This document shows, one piece after another, positions 9,843 to 19,065 of a stretch of 41,737 nucleotides of DNA (within the stretch, counting starts at the first letter, position 1; each line of letters begins with the position of its first letter). Location of the stretch: the NCBI RefSeq assembly GCF_000425545.1, contig NZ_AUDQ01000023.1, forward strand, positions 1 to 41,737, read 5' to 3'. Under the pieces are notes generated by a model that worked only from the letters and a program-made list of their open reading frames with translations, was not told the origin of the DNA and did no database searches. Source of the DNA: Sporosarcina ureae DSM 2281 (GTDB lineage: Bacteria > Bacillota > Bacilli > Bacillales_A > Planococcaceae). Made by a program: the position numbers and the translations under genes.

Positions 9843-9888
9843 AAAAAAAGGATGTTGACTATCTCTGGTCAGCTATCTTCATTTTTTT
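9843..9888 (+). terminator. Hairpin with U-tract after the IS4 remnant
   Basis: AAAAAAAGGATGTTGACT and GGTCAGCTATCTTCATTTTTTT pair imperfectly around a short loop and end in a run of T. It probably terminated the IS4 transposase gene and marks the distal end of the remnant. From here to 10007 I see no gene. Confidence 0.5.
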
Positions 9889-10007
9889 CCATGTGGACAG
9901 AAAAATGTAGACTGAATATTAAAAACATGTTTATGCAACGCTAGTGGTTCAAGTTATATAGTTTAAAGATTCACGTTTGTTTTTCACACAAGTACTATTT
10001 TAATAGT

Positions 10008-10042
10008 AAAAACAGCCGCCCGATGAAAGGTTGGCTGTTTTT
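10008..10042 (-). terminator. Intrinsic terminator of the sugar-acid operon
   Basis: AAAAACAGCC (10008-10017) and GGCTGTTTTT (10033-10042) form a 10-bp stem with a T-rich tail on the minus strand, directly after the permease stop at 10051. Confidence 0.75.
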
Positions 10043-10050
10043 GACTTTAC

Positions 10051-11424
10051 TCACCCTACAAACACATTAGCAATCAAAATACACACTAACGACACGGCCC
10101 ATGCAATGGTCGTTGGAACCGACCAAACCATGACTTGCTCCTTCACTTCCTTCACACCAAGCATACGGTTGACAACCCAAAACATGCTATCATTGAAGTA
10201 CGAGAAAATCATTGCACCTAATGCAGCGGCTTGCGCAGCAAGGGCCATATTAACATCCAGATTAACGACAATCGGTGCAGAAATCGATGCTGCTGTAATC
10301 ATTGCTACTGTTCCACTTCCTTGGATTAAGCGAACAAGTGTAGCGATGAAGAATGGCACAAGTACTGCTGGTAAAGGAAGTAATGCTACTTGCTGTGCAA
10401 TGTAGTCTCCTGCTCCACTGTCACGAAGGACTTGTCCTAGCGCACCACCAGCTCCAGTTACGAGTAGGATAATACCCGCTGTAACCATTCCTTCCTCCAT
10501 ACGATCAAGTGCTTCCTCTCTCTTTAAGTGACCTGCCAACAAATATATCGCAGCAATTAAAGATAAACCAACAGCAATAATCGGCTGACCTAGGAATAAT
10601 AGATAATCGATCCATCCACCTGTTAATTCCATAGCAACGAGTGTTGTATTCAAGAATATAAGAATAATAGGTAATAAAATCGGAATCATTGAGCGGAACA
10701 AAGAAGGTAGTTCCTTATTTCGTTCATCAGTCAATCTCACAAGTTCCTGATATGCCATAGGCGCATCAGGCCTTTCGAAGTCGAGACCGTCTTCTGTCGG
10801 AATCTGATAAATTCGTTTACCGACCCATTTTGCGTATAACACACCAGAAATGATAATTGGAATTGAGAACAACAGTCCCCATGCTATCATCAGACCAATA
10901 TCAACGCCGAATATACCTGCTACGCCAAGTGGGCCTGGTGTTGGCGGGACTGCATGATGCGTTGCAACTAAGCCAACAGCAAGCGCAATGCCGAGGGTGA
11001 TGACAGATTTCCCTGTCTTTCTTGATAGCGCTTTCACTAATGGGTTTAAAATCACAAATGCCGAGTCAACAAATATAGGAATCGAGACAATATATCCCGC
11101 AATCGCCATAGCCCATTCTTCTTTGCGTTTGCCAACAAAACGTATAAGACTATAAGCCAGACGCTCTGCTGCTCCTGACACTTCTAGAATTCTACCGATC
11201 ATTACCCCAAATCCGACAACAATACCGATAGAGCCAAGAGTGTTCCCGAAACCTTTAGATATTGTAGTAGAAACCTCAATCGGATTCATTCCACCGATTA
11301 AACCCGTTAATGAAGCTGCAATAATCAAAGCTAAAAATGCATGAATCTTCGTTTTTAAAACAAGTAAAATTAGTGCAGCCACACCTATTACAAGGCCTAC
11401 AATCATTTGCATCTCTGGTGTCAT
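10051..11424 (-). CDS. GntP-family gluconate/sugar-acid permease
   Basis: A 457-aa integral membrane protein with about 12 hydrophobic segments from the N terminus (MIVGLVIGVAALILLVLKT) to the end (WAVSLVCILIANVFVG). Family landmarks include GFGNTLGSIGIVVGFGVMIGRILEVSGAAERLA, quoted here only as its start and end, and THHAVPPTPGPLG. GntP proteins are proton symporters for gluconate and related aldonates. As last gene of the operon with a DUF1537 kinase and a PdxA2 dehydrogenase, it probably imports D-threonate, D-erythronate or a related acid. A GGGGGA lies 5 nt before the ATG. Confidence 0.92.
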   Translation of the reverse strand: MTPEMQMIVGLVIGVAALILLVLKTKIHAFLALIIAASLTGLIGGMNPIEVSTTISKGFGNTLGSIGIVVGFGVMIGRILEVSGAAERLAYSLIRFVGKRKEEWAMAIAGYIVSIPIFVDSAFVILNPLVKALSRKTGKSVITLGIALAVGLVATHHAVPPTPGPLGVAGIFGVDIGLMIAWGLLFSIPIIISGVLYAKWVGKRIYQIPTEDGLDFERPDAPMAYQELVRLTDERNKELPSLFRSMIPILLPIILIFLNTTLVAMELTGGWIDYLLFLGQPIIAVGLSLIAAIYLLAGHLKREEALDRMEEGMVTAGIILLVTGAGGALGQVLRDSGAGDYIAQQVALLPLPAVLVPFFIATLVRLIQGSGTVAMITAASISAPIVVNLDVNMALAAQAAALGAMIFSYFNDSMFWVVNRMLGVKEVKEQVMVWSVPTTIAWAVSLVCILIANVFVG

Positions 11425-11457
11425 CTGTATCCCCCAATTTCTGATTAAATTAAGTTA

Positions 11458-11483
11458 TTGAAAGAGGGTCTCCCCTCTTTCAA
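11458..11483 (-). repeat. Perfect 11-bp hairpin between pdxA2 and the permease gene
   Basis: TTGAAAGAGGG and CCCTCTTTCAA with a 4-nt loop sit in the 68-bp gap inside the operon. Without a U-tract on the minus strand it is more likely an mRNA-stability or partial attenuation element that lowers permease expression relative to the enzymes. Confidence 0.5.
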
Positions 11484-11492
11484 CGGATTATA

Positions 11493-12506
11493 TTATAGTG
11501 ATTCTCTAGTAAACTTAGGTGCATACTCAGCTGCTAACTTAATACATTCTTCCATGCTCACACTTGCTGCAATGTTCTTCCAAGCAATATCAAATGCTGT
11601 ACCATGGTCAACTGAGGTACGTAAGAACGGAAGTCCATTCGTGATAGAAATCGTGCGGTGAAAATCTGTCATTTTTGCAGCAATATGCCCTTGATCATGA
11701 TAAAGGGAAAGGACCGCATCATATTTACCATTCAACGCCTGGAAGAATACAGAATCTGCTGGAACAGGACCGTATGCATCAATGCCGTCCGCTTTAGCTG
11801 CTTCGACACCCGGTGCGATTTCATTTACTTCTTCCATGCCGAACAGACCGCCTTCTCCACTATGCGGATTCAGACCGGCGACCGCCAACTTACGATCTTC
11901 TACACCTAGACGTTGCAACGCTTGGTCACAACGGCTCAAGTAATCACGAACACGTTCTTTCGTCATTTGGGAAATTGCTTCTTTTAAAGAAACGTGACGC
12001 GTCAAGAAGAAGATTCTCATTCCGTTTACTTGGAACATGGTTAAGGGATCAGGTGCTCCACCCAAATCTTCAAGCATTTCAGTATGACCGATATACGGAA
12101 CGTTTGCAGCTTTTAATGATTCTTTATTGATAGGTGTTGTAGCTATTGCCGCTACTTCATCTGCCATTGCGAGTTCCACTGATTTCTTGATGAATTCAAA
12201 AGCAGCTTGTCCGCATTGCGCCTGTACTTTTCCAGGTTGCAATGCATCGATGTCAATATTGTTCATATCTAACACGTCCACTGTTCCAAATTCATACTTT
12301 CCTTCCTTTGGATCCGAAACAATGTTCACCTGTAAATTCGTTCCTGTTACGCCGATTGCTTTTTTCATAACGTCTGCATCACCGACAACGAGTGGATTAC
12401 ACATTTCATAAATCTCTTGTTTCGCTAATGATTTAACGGTAATTTCCGGTCCGATTCCTGCTGCGTCACCCATTGGGATTGCTATAATTTTACGTTCGTT
12501 TGTCAT
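11493..12506 (-). CDS. pdxA2: PdxA2-type 4-phospho-D-threonate/D-erythronate 3-dehydrogenase
   Basis: A 337-aa NAD-dependent oxidoreductase of the PdxA family. Seen are the N-terminal [15 protein letters not shown], the metal/substrate His in [20 protein letters not shown], and [12 protein letters not shown] with the second metal His. Its neighbours (a DUF1537 kinase and GntP) place it in the sugar-acid route where PdxA2 oxidises and decarboxylates the 4-phosphate to DHAP, rather than in pyridoxal phosphate synthesis. The start at 12506 has a GAAGGA site 9 nt upstream and gives the usual length; its ATG begins one base after the kinase stop, so translation is coupled. Longer in-frame starts to 12575 would overlap the kinase gene. 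Confidence 0.88.
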   Translation of the reverse strand: MTNERKIIAIPMGDAAGIGPEITVKSLAKQEIYEMCNPLVVGDADVMKKAIGVTGTNLQVNIVSDPKEGKYEFGTVDVLDMNNIDIDALQPGKVQAQCGQAAFEFIKKSVELAMADEVAAIATTPINKESLKAANVPYIGHTEMLEDLGGAPDPLTMFQVNGMRIFFLTRHVSLKEAISQMTKERVRDYLSRCDQALQRLGVEDRKLAVAGLNPHSGEGGLFGMEEVNEIAPGVEAAKADGIDAYGPVPADSVFFQALNGKYDAVLSLYHDQGHIAAKMTDFHRTISITNGLPFLRTSVDHGTAFDIAWKNIAASVSMEECIKLAAEYAPKFTRESL

Positions 12507-12507
12507 A

Positions 12508-13809
12508 TTAAACACGTCCTTCATCATTTTTTGTTTGAAGATAAATAAGGCATTTATAGATTGATTGCTTTTCACCGACCATGCCGCCTTTTGTCACAAC
12601 CGGTATGCCATCAAATGTCCCCCCGATGAATTTACCATACGCAGAAAGCGGTATTACTTCCTCATCAAGTTGAATTGCTTCAGCACCACTGATTGTAAAC
12701 AATGCTGCCGTAACATCGCCGCCACTGGAAAATGTACCGTCGATTTTCATATTACAATTTTGTATGATTGAATGCGTTACTTTCGCAAGACCCGAAGTAA
12801 TCCGCTTCGCGAGCAATTCCTCGGTGGTACCTTCTTCTTTTGCAATACTTGTCAGAGACAGAATTTTTGAAGTCGGAGACAGTGTCGTTACAATTAAAAC
12901 TTCCTGCTCTTTCAACTTCCTCATTCCTTCGTCAGTTGCACGCTTCACTTCAACGTCCCATCTATCTGTTGTCGTTGCCAATTGCGAAGCATCCACATAA
13001 ACCGGGGAAGAATTAGTTTTATCCATTAAATAGCGCAATTGTCGGCCGGTAAGACTGGTAACACTACCTACTGTGACAATATATCTATTCCTGTACAGTC
13101 TTCGCCTAGTCAATACACGCGCAAAAGCTGCTGTTAGCGGACCTGGATCCACCGGAAACAACGTATGTTCTTCCATCATCGCCATTGATTCCGCAATATT
13201 GCTTATTTCTTCATTCGTAACTGCATCGATCACAATGATTCTCTTACCTGCATTGATTTGCTCCAACAAAGAAGCGGTAATTTTAGTTTTTCCTTGTAAG
13301 ACATCCCCTAGTCCAATATGTCCGATTTCATGTTGGCTTTGCTCCGCAATCACTGCGGGCACAAATGATTTGGATATTGGGTTCATCGGATCTTTTGCCA
13401 CATCTGTTTCCTGAACTGGCACGCCTTCCACTAACAGATAGCCGCCAGATGTAACCCGTCCTGAGTCAGGATAAGAAGCAACGACAATAGCGATACTTTC
13501 TTCCCCTGTACTGGTAAGCAATGCATCAATCTCGGAACCAATATTGCCCCGAATCGTACTGTCAATCCGCTTTGCGATAACATCAGCTCCCCACAATCGA
13601 AGCTGTTTGAACGTGTCTTGAACCCTCTCTTTTGCAACAGTAGCATCTACATACCTACTGTCCGTATCTACACAAATCGATGTGAACTTGTCCGATTTCG
13701 GTACCTGTGCACCAAAAATTATCGTGGCGCTTTTAAATCCTACTTTCGCAAGACGTACGCCCGTTGCGTTCGCACCTGTCAAATCATCTGCGATTATTCC
13801 GATCTTCAT
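12508..13809 (-). CDS. Four-carbon acid sugar kinase (DUF1537; D-threonate/D-erythronate kinase)
   Basis: The 433-aa protein has the N-terminal substrate domain of the DUF1537 family ([21 protein letters not shown], with the conserved DDLTG) and a C-terminal nucleotide-binding domain ending in the glycine-rich [14 protein letters not shown]. These kinases phosphorylate the 4-hydroxyl of D-threonate (DtnK) or D-erythronate (DenK), giving the substrate for PdxA2. Length and order match the known kinase-PdxA2 pairs. Which epimer is used cannot be read from the sequence. The start follows a TAGGTGAG site close to the end of the DeoR gene. Confidence 0.88.
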   Translation of the reverse strand: MKIGIIADDLTGANATGVRLAKVGFKSATIIFGAQVPKSDKFTSICVDTDSRYVDATVAKERVQDTFKQLRLWGADVIAKRIDSTIRGNIGSEIDALLTSTGEESIAIVVASYPDSGRVTSGGYLLVEGVPVQETDVAKDPMNPISKSFVPAVIAEQSQHEIGHIGLGDVLQGKTKITASLLEQINAGKRIIVIDAVTNEEISNIAESMAMMEEHTLFPVDPGPLTAAFARVLTRRRLYRNRYIVTVGSVTSLTGRQLRYLMDKTNSSPVYVDASQLATTTDRWDVEVKRATDEGMRKLKEQEVLIVTTLSPTSKILSLTSIAKEEGTTEELLAKRITSGLAKVTHSIIQNCNMKIDGTFSSGGDVTAALFTISGAEAIQLDEEVIPLSAYGKFIGGTFDGIPVVTKGGMVGEKQSIYKCLIYLQTKNDEGRV

Positions 13810-13817
13810 ATACTCAC

Positions 13818-14576
13818 CTACTCTGCAATAATGATTTCTGCCAATTCGCTATATTTCTCCATCAGTTCTTCCGATAATTGCTGATCTGTAATAATCGTAG
13901 AAACGTCTTCCAGATCACAGACCTTTGAGAAGGCTTTCTGATTAAACTTTGTTGAATCTGCTACGAGTATTGTTTCTGTGGCTGTTCTGATCATCTCGCG
14001 TTTCAAGGATGACTTATCGATTGTGGGTGTAGTAATACCAAACGAACTGTGAATCGCATTTGCACCCAAAAAGAACAGGTCGACATGAATTGATTTCAAG
14101 ATATTTTCTGTCAAAGAACCATACAGAGTTCCCGTTTCTGTCTGTAAGCGACCGCCAAGAATGATTACTTCTAATTTGCTGCCCATAAGCTCAGCTGCTA
14201 TTTTTATATCATTCGTAATCACTGTGATCTGTTCATGTGTTTTTAATAACCGTGCAATTTCTAGCGTCGTAGTTCCTGAATCGATGAGCACTGTCATACC
14301 GTCCGATACAAAAGAGACAGCATGTTTTGCAATCATCTTCTTTTCCTGGACAGAAATATTAGACTTTAATTCAAACGTCTTTTCGTGAATCAGTGCTTGT
14401 GATGGAACTGCTCCGCCATGTGTGCGAATCAGCTTGTTTTGCTTCTCTAGAACATCGAAATCCCTTCGTATCGTCATAGGCGTTACATTCAATACCACCG
14501 AGAGTTGGATGATGTCCACTCGTCCTTCAGTTGCAAGCGATTCCATTATTTTCGATCTTCGTTCTTTTGGAGACAA
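13818..14576 (-). CDS. DeoR/GlpR-family transcriptional regulator of the sugar-acid operon
   Basis: The 252-aa protein has a DeoR winged helix at residues 6-60 (RRSKIMESLATEGRVDIIQL, VTPMTIRRDFDVLEKQNKLIRTHGGAV) followed by the ribose-5-phosphate-isomerase-like DeoR sensor domain (DSGTTTLEIARLL, LFFLGANAI, LVADSTKF). Members usually repress and are released by a phosphorylated sugar; here a 4-phosphate of the pathway is a likely effector. The start is TTG at 14576, 7 nt after a strong AGGAGGT. It is the first gene of the operon and lies under its own ATGTTC boxes, so autoregulation is likely. Confidence 0.92.
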   Translation of the reverse strand: MSPKERRSKIMESLATEGRVDIIQLSVVLNVTPMTIRRDFDVLEKQNKLIRTHGGAVPSQALIHEKTFELKSNISVQEKKMIAKHAVSFVSDGMTVLIDSGTTTLEIARLLKTHEQITVITNDIKIAAELMGSKLEVIILGGRLQTETGTLYGSLTENILKSIHVDLFFLGANAIHSSFGITTPTIDKSSLKREMIRTATETILVADSTKFNQKAFSKVCDLEDVSTIITDQQLSEELMEKYSELAEIIIAE

Positions 14577-14597
14577 TCCAATGACCTCCTACATGCA

Positions 14598-14691
14598 ATG
14601 TTCATCAGAATCATTAATATGTTCTATATAAACATTATTATGTTCCTTTCGAACAAGTAAGTCAATCATTTATTGTTATGTTCTTTAACAT
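14598..14691. promoter_or_regulatory. Putative DeoR operator: four ATGTTC boxes
   Basis: ATGTTC begins at 14598, 14619, 14640 and 14678; the first three are spaced exactly 21 bp, two helical turns. The third lies in TGTTC-ctttc-GAACA (14641-14655) and the fourth in ATGTT-cttt-AACAT (14678-14691). Clustered direct repeats in front of a DeoR-type gene are typical of this family. The remaining sequence to 14935 shows no gene. Confidence 0.6.
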
Positions 14692-14935
14692 TTATAGTAT
14701 TCGCATAAAACTTTAAAATATAACGTGACAATGTATTTGGATTAGTTAGTATTTCGTATGAAGTCAATATTTCCGCACAGTATAAAGAGACGGTATGAAA
14801 ACTGCCGTTAATGTCAAAGGCTCACCCTTCAACATCATCGAGAAGTACCTTTGTTTAAACACACACGAAATCTCAATGCTCAAATAATCTAAATTTCACA
14901 ATTAAGGAGGATCTAGGAATTACCCATTTATCATA

Positions 14936-15054
14936 CTATCCATCAGCAATAATCCCCCTATTGGACTTCAGTAGTTGAACGCCTGGCCATAATGCATCAC
15001 GTACAGGTAAATGAAATCCTGTCTTGACATCAGACATGACACGCGCAATAATTT
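14936..15054 (-). pseudogene. Possible gene remnant, about 38 codons
   Basis: On the minus strand a short open stretch reads ARVMSDVKTGFHLPVRDALW ... LLKSNRGIIADG and ends in TAG at 14936-14938; a stop closes it upstream near 15055. The composition looks protein-like but I cannot name the family and there is no start with a ribosome site. It may be the scar of a deleted gene. Confidence 0.25.
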
Positions 15055-15105
15055 AAGACACTGGATGATACATACACAACAATCCACATGACTAAAGAGA
15101 GGACG

Positions 15106-16425
15106 ATGCATGTGAGGAAGAAGTTGAAACTAGGAACAATGATCCACGGTGTCGGTGAGAAAATTTCGGACTGGCGGCATCCTGCTATGCCATCGGACGC
15201 AAGTGTAAGCTTTGAATTTTATAAACAACAAGCCCAAACGTCAGAACGAGGTAAATTTGATTTTGTTTTCATCGCAGATGCATTGTACATCAATGAAAAA
15301 TCGAATCCACATTACCTGAATCGATTCGAACCACTCACGATACTTTCTGCACTGGCAGTAGTGACGTCGAATATCGGATTAGTCGGCACATTATCGACTA
15401 CCTACAGTGAACCTTTTTCTGCAGCACGGCAGTTTGCTTCACTTGATATGTTAAGCGGTGGACGCGCGGGATGGAATGCGGTGACGTCCGGATTGGAAAA
15501 GACGGCATTAAACTTTAGTAAGGAAGTTAAAGTTCATCCAAATCATGCTGCACGTTACCGGATGGCTGCCGAGTTCGTAAAAGTCATGAAAGGCTTATGG
15601 AATTCATGGGAAGATGATGCTTTTATACGCAATAAAAAGACCGGGCAATTTTTCGAGCCAAATAAATTACATACATTGAATTATGAAGGCGAATTCTTTT
15701 CTGTACAGGGACCACTGAATATCGGTCGTTCGCTACAAGGTCAGCCGGTAATATTTCAGGCTGGTTCCTCAAAAGCAGGCATTGCGTTTTCTGCACAAGA
15801 AGCAGATGCAGTTTTTGCCATTATTCCTACTTTAGAAGAAGCGCAGCGCTATTACATAGACGTGAAAGAGCAAACAGCCGCTCTTGAACGTAACCCCGAT
15901 GATGTTTTGGTTCTACAAGGTATCAGTCCGATTATTGGAGATACGATAGAGGTAGCGGAGCGGAAATACGAAGAACTTGCCGGTTTGGTGACGATAGAGC
16001 AAGCACTCGCTTTTTTAGGTCGTCTTTTTGAACATCATGATTTTTCCCAATATCCATTGGATGAACCTTTTCCTGATATAGGAGGCATCGGTCAAAATAG
16101 TTTCAGAAGCGATACGGATCGCATTAAGTCTGAAGCACGCAAGAAAAACTTAACCTTGCGTCAAGTTGCTTTAAGAGAAGCCACACCGAGAACGCCTTTT
16201 ATGGGTACACCGGAGCAAGTCGCCAATCTTATCGAAGCCTGGTACGAACAGAACGCAGCAGACGGCTTTGTGCTCATCGCTAATCTGCCAAGCGAATTAG
16301 AATTATTTGTTGAACAAGTTGTACCCATCCTTCAAAAGCGCGGGATTTTCCGGACGGATTATGAAGGGACTACTTTACGGGAGAACTTGGAGTTGCCTTA
16401 TGCGGAAAACCACTATTCACATTAA
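15106..16425 (+). CDS. LLM-class FMN-dependent monooxygenase (NtaA/SnaA/DszA family)
   Basis: A bacterial-luciferase-like flavin monooxygenase using FMNH2 supplied by a separate reductase. Typical segments are [11 protein letters not shown] with DWRHP near the N terminus, [61 protein letters not shown] and, at the C terminus, [24 protein letters not shown]. Relatives oxidise nitrilotriacetate, dibenzothiophene sulfone, dimethyl sulfide or antibiotic precursors; the substrate here is unknown. The best ribosome site (GAGAGGA, 15097-15103) fits a GTG start at 15112; the ATG at 15106 is close by, and an ATG at 15088 lacks a site. No flavin reductase is adjacent; the nearest is at 4126-4611. Confidence 0.9.
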   Translation: MHVRKKLKLGTMIHGVGEKISDWRHPAMPSDASVSFEFYKQQAQTSERGKFDFVFIADALYINEKSNPHYLNRFEPLTILSALAVVTSNIGLVGTLSTTYSEPFSAARQFASLDMLSGGRAGWNAVTSGLEKTALNFSKEVKVHPNHAARYRMAAEFVKVMKGLWNSWEDDAFIRNKKTGQFFEPNKLHTLNYEGEFFSVQGPLNIGRSLQGQPVIFQAGSSKAGIAFSAQEADAVFAIIPTLEEAQRYYIDVKEQTAALERNPDDVLVLQGISPIIGDTIEVAERKYEELAGLVTIEQALAFLGRLFEHHDFSQYPLDEPFPDIGGIGQNSFRSDTDRIKSEARKKNLTLRQVALREATPRTPFMGTPEQVANLIEAWYEQNAADGFVLIANLPSELELFVEQVVPILQKRGIFRTDYEGTTLRENLELPYAENHYSH

Positions 16426-16582
16426 TAGATACAATTCCCACACAGGTACGGGTTACTATCATGCTTTCGTTGAAACGGATTAGTGGTTGTATAGAATAGT
16501 AGGGAACAGCCGTGTTGTCAGAATCCGGCTAGCAACTATCGGATGACATTTTTTTCTAACAATTTAATACTTTACACATATT

Positions 16583-16611
16583 TTGCTGTATACTTATCTA
16601 ATAAATATAAG
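16583..16611 (+). promoter_or_regulatory. Candidate sigma-A promoter of the 242-aa gene
   Basis: TTGCTG (16583-16588), a 17-bp spacer and TATAAG (16606-16611) lie just upstream of the GAGGAGG site of the next gene, giving a very short leader. Confidence 0.4.
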
Positions 16612-16637
16612 TGTGTTCTACAATGAGGAGGCTTCGC

Positions 16638-17366
16638 ATGAAAATTGCCCCGATAACGTATTCCTATGAAATTCAGGACATGGTTAAACGTTCGCATCAA
16701 TTGGATACATGCTTTTCGGAAGCAGAAGTAATTCATTACATCAGCAAGTTGGCAAAGATTGATATAATGGATATGTATATTGATCAATATAAGAATAAAG
16801 TAACTAGTCCAGTTATTTACGAAGCAATTGCACAAGCTTTCAAGTTCCACTTAGAACAAGTTCCCGTGTTGACAAATGAGAAAATCGGTACTTTTGAGAT
16901 TCCACCATCAACGAATTCGAAAAATCGCGACAGTTTTCCTTCACAAATTATTCTAGATTTATATTTGGCACATCATCATTATCATGTGACAGGTGACAAT
17001 GTGCGTACAATGATTAACCACTATTTCGGCATGAATTTAGCTGGAATTGACGGATTGGGAAAGACTAAGATCTCTTTGTATTCAAAAGGCCAGTGGTTGG
17101 TGAAAGATGAAAAAGACTTATTTGTAATCCATACCGGAACCAAGGATGTAGACGTGAAAATATACGGCACAAACTACTTTATGAAGCGTACTGGATCAAA
17201 AAACTTACCGACTGAATTACAGCGCTCTTTAACTGACATGGGATATAGGTATAACCCACGATTGGATGCGTATTACTTTTCAAATCCTTCTGGACTTTCC
17301 GTGTCCAATGCATTTAAAGGTAAAACAATAAATGCAATCATTGAAGTAACAAATGCATTATACTGA
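16638..17366 (+). CDS. Unrecognised 242-aa protein
   Basis: I do not recognise this protein. The ATG at 16638 follows GAGGAGG at 6 nt spacing, a strong initiation signal, and the gene ends before a shared terminator, so it is very likely real. The product looks soluble: an N-terminal helical half (KIAPITYSYEIQDMVKRSHQ, EVIHYISKLAKIDIMDMYIDQ), a His-rich LAHHHYHVTGDN in the middle, and a beta-rich C-terminal half ending in GYRYNPRLDAYYFSNPSGLS and INAIIEVTNALY. There is no signal peptide or membrane segment. It is a monocistronic unit between the LLM monooxygenase and the convergent TPP-enzyme gene, so its context gives no function. Confidence 0.75.
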   Translation: MKIAPITYSYEIQDMVKRSHQLDTCFSEAEVIHYISKLAKIDIMDMYIDQYKNKVTSPVIYEAIAQAFKFHLEQVPVLTNEKIGTFEIPPSTNSKNRDSFPSQIILDLYLAHHHYHVTGDNVRTMINHYFGMNLAGIDGLGKTKISLYSKGQWLVKDEKDLFVIHTGTKDVDVKIYGTNYFMKRTGSKNLPTELQRSLTDMGYRYNPRLDAYYFSNPSGLSVSNAFKGKTINAIIEVTNALY

Positions 17367-17383
17367 TCTATCTGACTATGAAA

Positions 17384-17428
17384 AATAACCCGGAGAGGAG
17401 GCAAACAAGCCCCCTTATCCGGGTTATT
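17384..17428. terminator. Bidirectional terminator between convergent genes
   Basis: AATAACCCGG (17384-17393) and CCGGGTTATT (17419-17428) form a perfect 10-bp stem around a 25-nt loop. It starts 17 nt after the 242-aa gene and touches the stop codon of the minus-strand TPP enzyme gene, so it can serve both. Confidence 0.65.
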
Positions 17429-19065
17429 CACTTTCCAAAAGAAGATAGAAACTTCACACGATCTCCCATTGGAGGTATTGTATTATCTATTAAGGAAACT
17501 TCAAGGATTGACGGTCCCTGGACGTTCATGAGCTCGTCTACCACTTCTTTAGTCAGATCCTCCATCGCTTCAATTCGTTTACTCGGTATGTTCATGGCCG
17601 TAGCCATAGCTGCAATATTCACCGGTTGTTGTTCGAATGATGGATGGGAGCGTTTATATTGCAATGAATGTCCATGATAGACCATTCCTAAGCGCGAATT
17701 ATTCATTACAACAAATAAAATAGGCAACTTATGTTCTTTGGCGGTCAGGATTTCCATACCGTGCATGAAGAAACACCCATCACCCGTAACGCAAACTACT
17801 GGACGTTCAGGTTCAGCAAGCTTCGAGCCAATTGCAGAACCTATTCCGCTCCCCATCGCCCCAAAATGCACATTAATATCAAATGAATCGGTCTCCACTA
17901 CGTTCATATCATGAATGATATACGCCATGAACTCACCTATATCAACGGTATATCTAGTTTTGCGGGGAGCGTATTCTTGTAGACGCATCAATATATTTTT
18001 CGTGTTGTACTCTTCACTATCTACCATTCCTATTTCCTGTTTACTAAACGCTTGATCTTTGGTCGGCAAGTTCAAACTTTGTAATTCATTTAGTAACGCA
18101 GTCAAGCTTAAATCTATGTCTCCTAAAACAGCGGCATTCACTTCATATTTACGATTAAAAACGGATGAATCGTGATCCAATTGAATAGTGTACCGATTTT
18201 TAGTGAGATTGACGTTCCAGTTATTCGTAGCCGTCTCGCCTAAACTGGAGCCTACTACCAGCAAAGCTTCACCATCTTTTCCATTAATCAATGAAGAAGC
18301 GTCATCATGACCGGCAAAACCGAATACGCCGGCGAGGAGTGGATGATCATCTGTAATATAACCTTTTGCCTGCGGTGTTGTAATGATCGGCCAACCAAGC
18401 ACCTCCGCTAAATCAAGTAACTGAGCCACAGAGTGCCTAATACCTTGCCCTATAAAGATATATCCATCCTTTTTATTGGCAAGCTCTCTTGCAACAGACT
18501 GTATGGTGTTTTGATCTGGAACAATCGGCGCTCTTTTTGGCGGAGCCGGTATTTCAGGAGGTTCAATTTGATTGATTTGAATATCTATCGGCATGGCGAT
18601 ATGGACAGGACCTGGTACACCAGAAATCGCTATTTCACATGCCTTTGCCACTTCTCCAAGTAAATCCTTCGAATCCGTTACAGTTACACTATATTTCGTC
18701 ACTGATTTGAAAAGCGGTTCAGCATCCAATTCTTGAGAGGCATTTAAACCGACAGTATTAACTGGAACCGCGCCTGTCAAAAATAAAACAGGGACATGTT
18801 CACGCATGGCATTTGCGGCGCCCGTTAGCAGATTAGTACCACCAGGTCCACTGCATCCAATACAAACGCTCATAGTAGCCGTATATTTGGCATATGCAAC
18901 TGCCATATAGGAAGCCGCACCTTCATGCTTCGTCACAATTGGCGTTAGTTCTGGTATTTCATACAACTCATCAAAAAATGCATTGACCGAACCTGCCGGG
19001 ATGCCAAAAACGTGTTTTACCCCACTAGCTCTTAAATAATCCAATACTGCTCGAATAGCTTTCAT
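17428..19065 (-). CDS. Thiamine-pyrophosphate enzyme of the acetolactate synthase/pyruvate oxidase/benzoylformate decarboxylase group
   Basis: The 545-aa protein has all three domains of the 2-oxoacid decarboxylase superfamily: the N-terminal PYR domain with catalytic Glu48 (VTKHEGAASYMA), a central domain, and the C-terminal PP domain with the TPP/Mg motif GDGCFFMHG followed by the paired Asn of FVVMNNSRLGM. Signatures SGPGGTNLLTGAANA and GVPGPVHIAMPIDIQ are shared by acetolactate synthases and pyruvate oxidases. The substrate is therefore a 2-oxo acid but cannot be fixed from sequence. The ATG overlaps the stop of the upstream GGDEF-EAL gene by 4 nt (ATGA), so the two are translated together, an unusual pairing. 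Confidence 0.88.
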   Translation of the reverse strand: MKAIRAVLDYLRASGVKHVFGIPAGSVNAFFDELYEIPELTPIVTKHEGAASYMAVAYAKYTATMSVCIGCSGPGGTNLLTGAANAMREHVPVLFLTGAVPVNTVGLNASQELDAEPLFKSVTKYSVTVTDSKDLLGEVAKACEIAISGVPGPVHIAMPIDIQINQIEPPEIPAPPKRAPIVPDQNTIQSVARELANKKDGYIFIGQGIRHSVAQLLDLAEVLGWPIITTPQAKGYITDDHPLLAGVFGFAGHDDASSLINGKDGEALLVVGSSLGETATNNWNVNLTKNRYTIQLDHDSSVFNRKYEVNAAVLGDIDLSLTALLNELQSLNLPTKDQAFSKQEIGMVDSEEYNTKNILMRLQEYAPRKTRYTVDIGEFMAYIIHDMNVVETDSFDINVHFGAMGSGIGSAIGSKLAEPERPVVCVTGDGCFFMHGMEILTAKEHKLPILFVVMNNSRLGMVYHGHSLQYKRSHPSFEQQPVNIAAMATAMNIPSKRIEAMEDLTKEVVDELMNVQGPSILEVSLIDNTIPPMGDRVKFLSSFGK

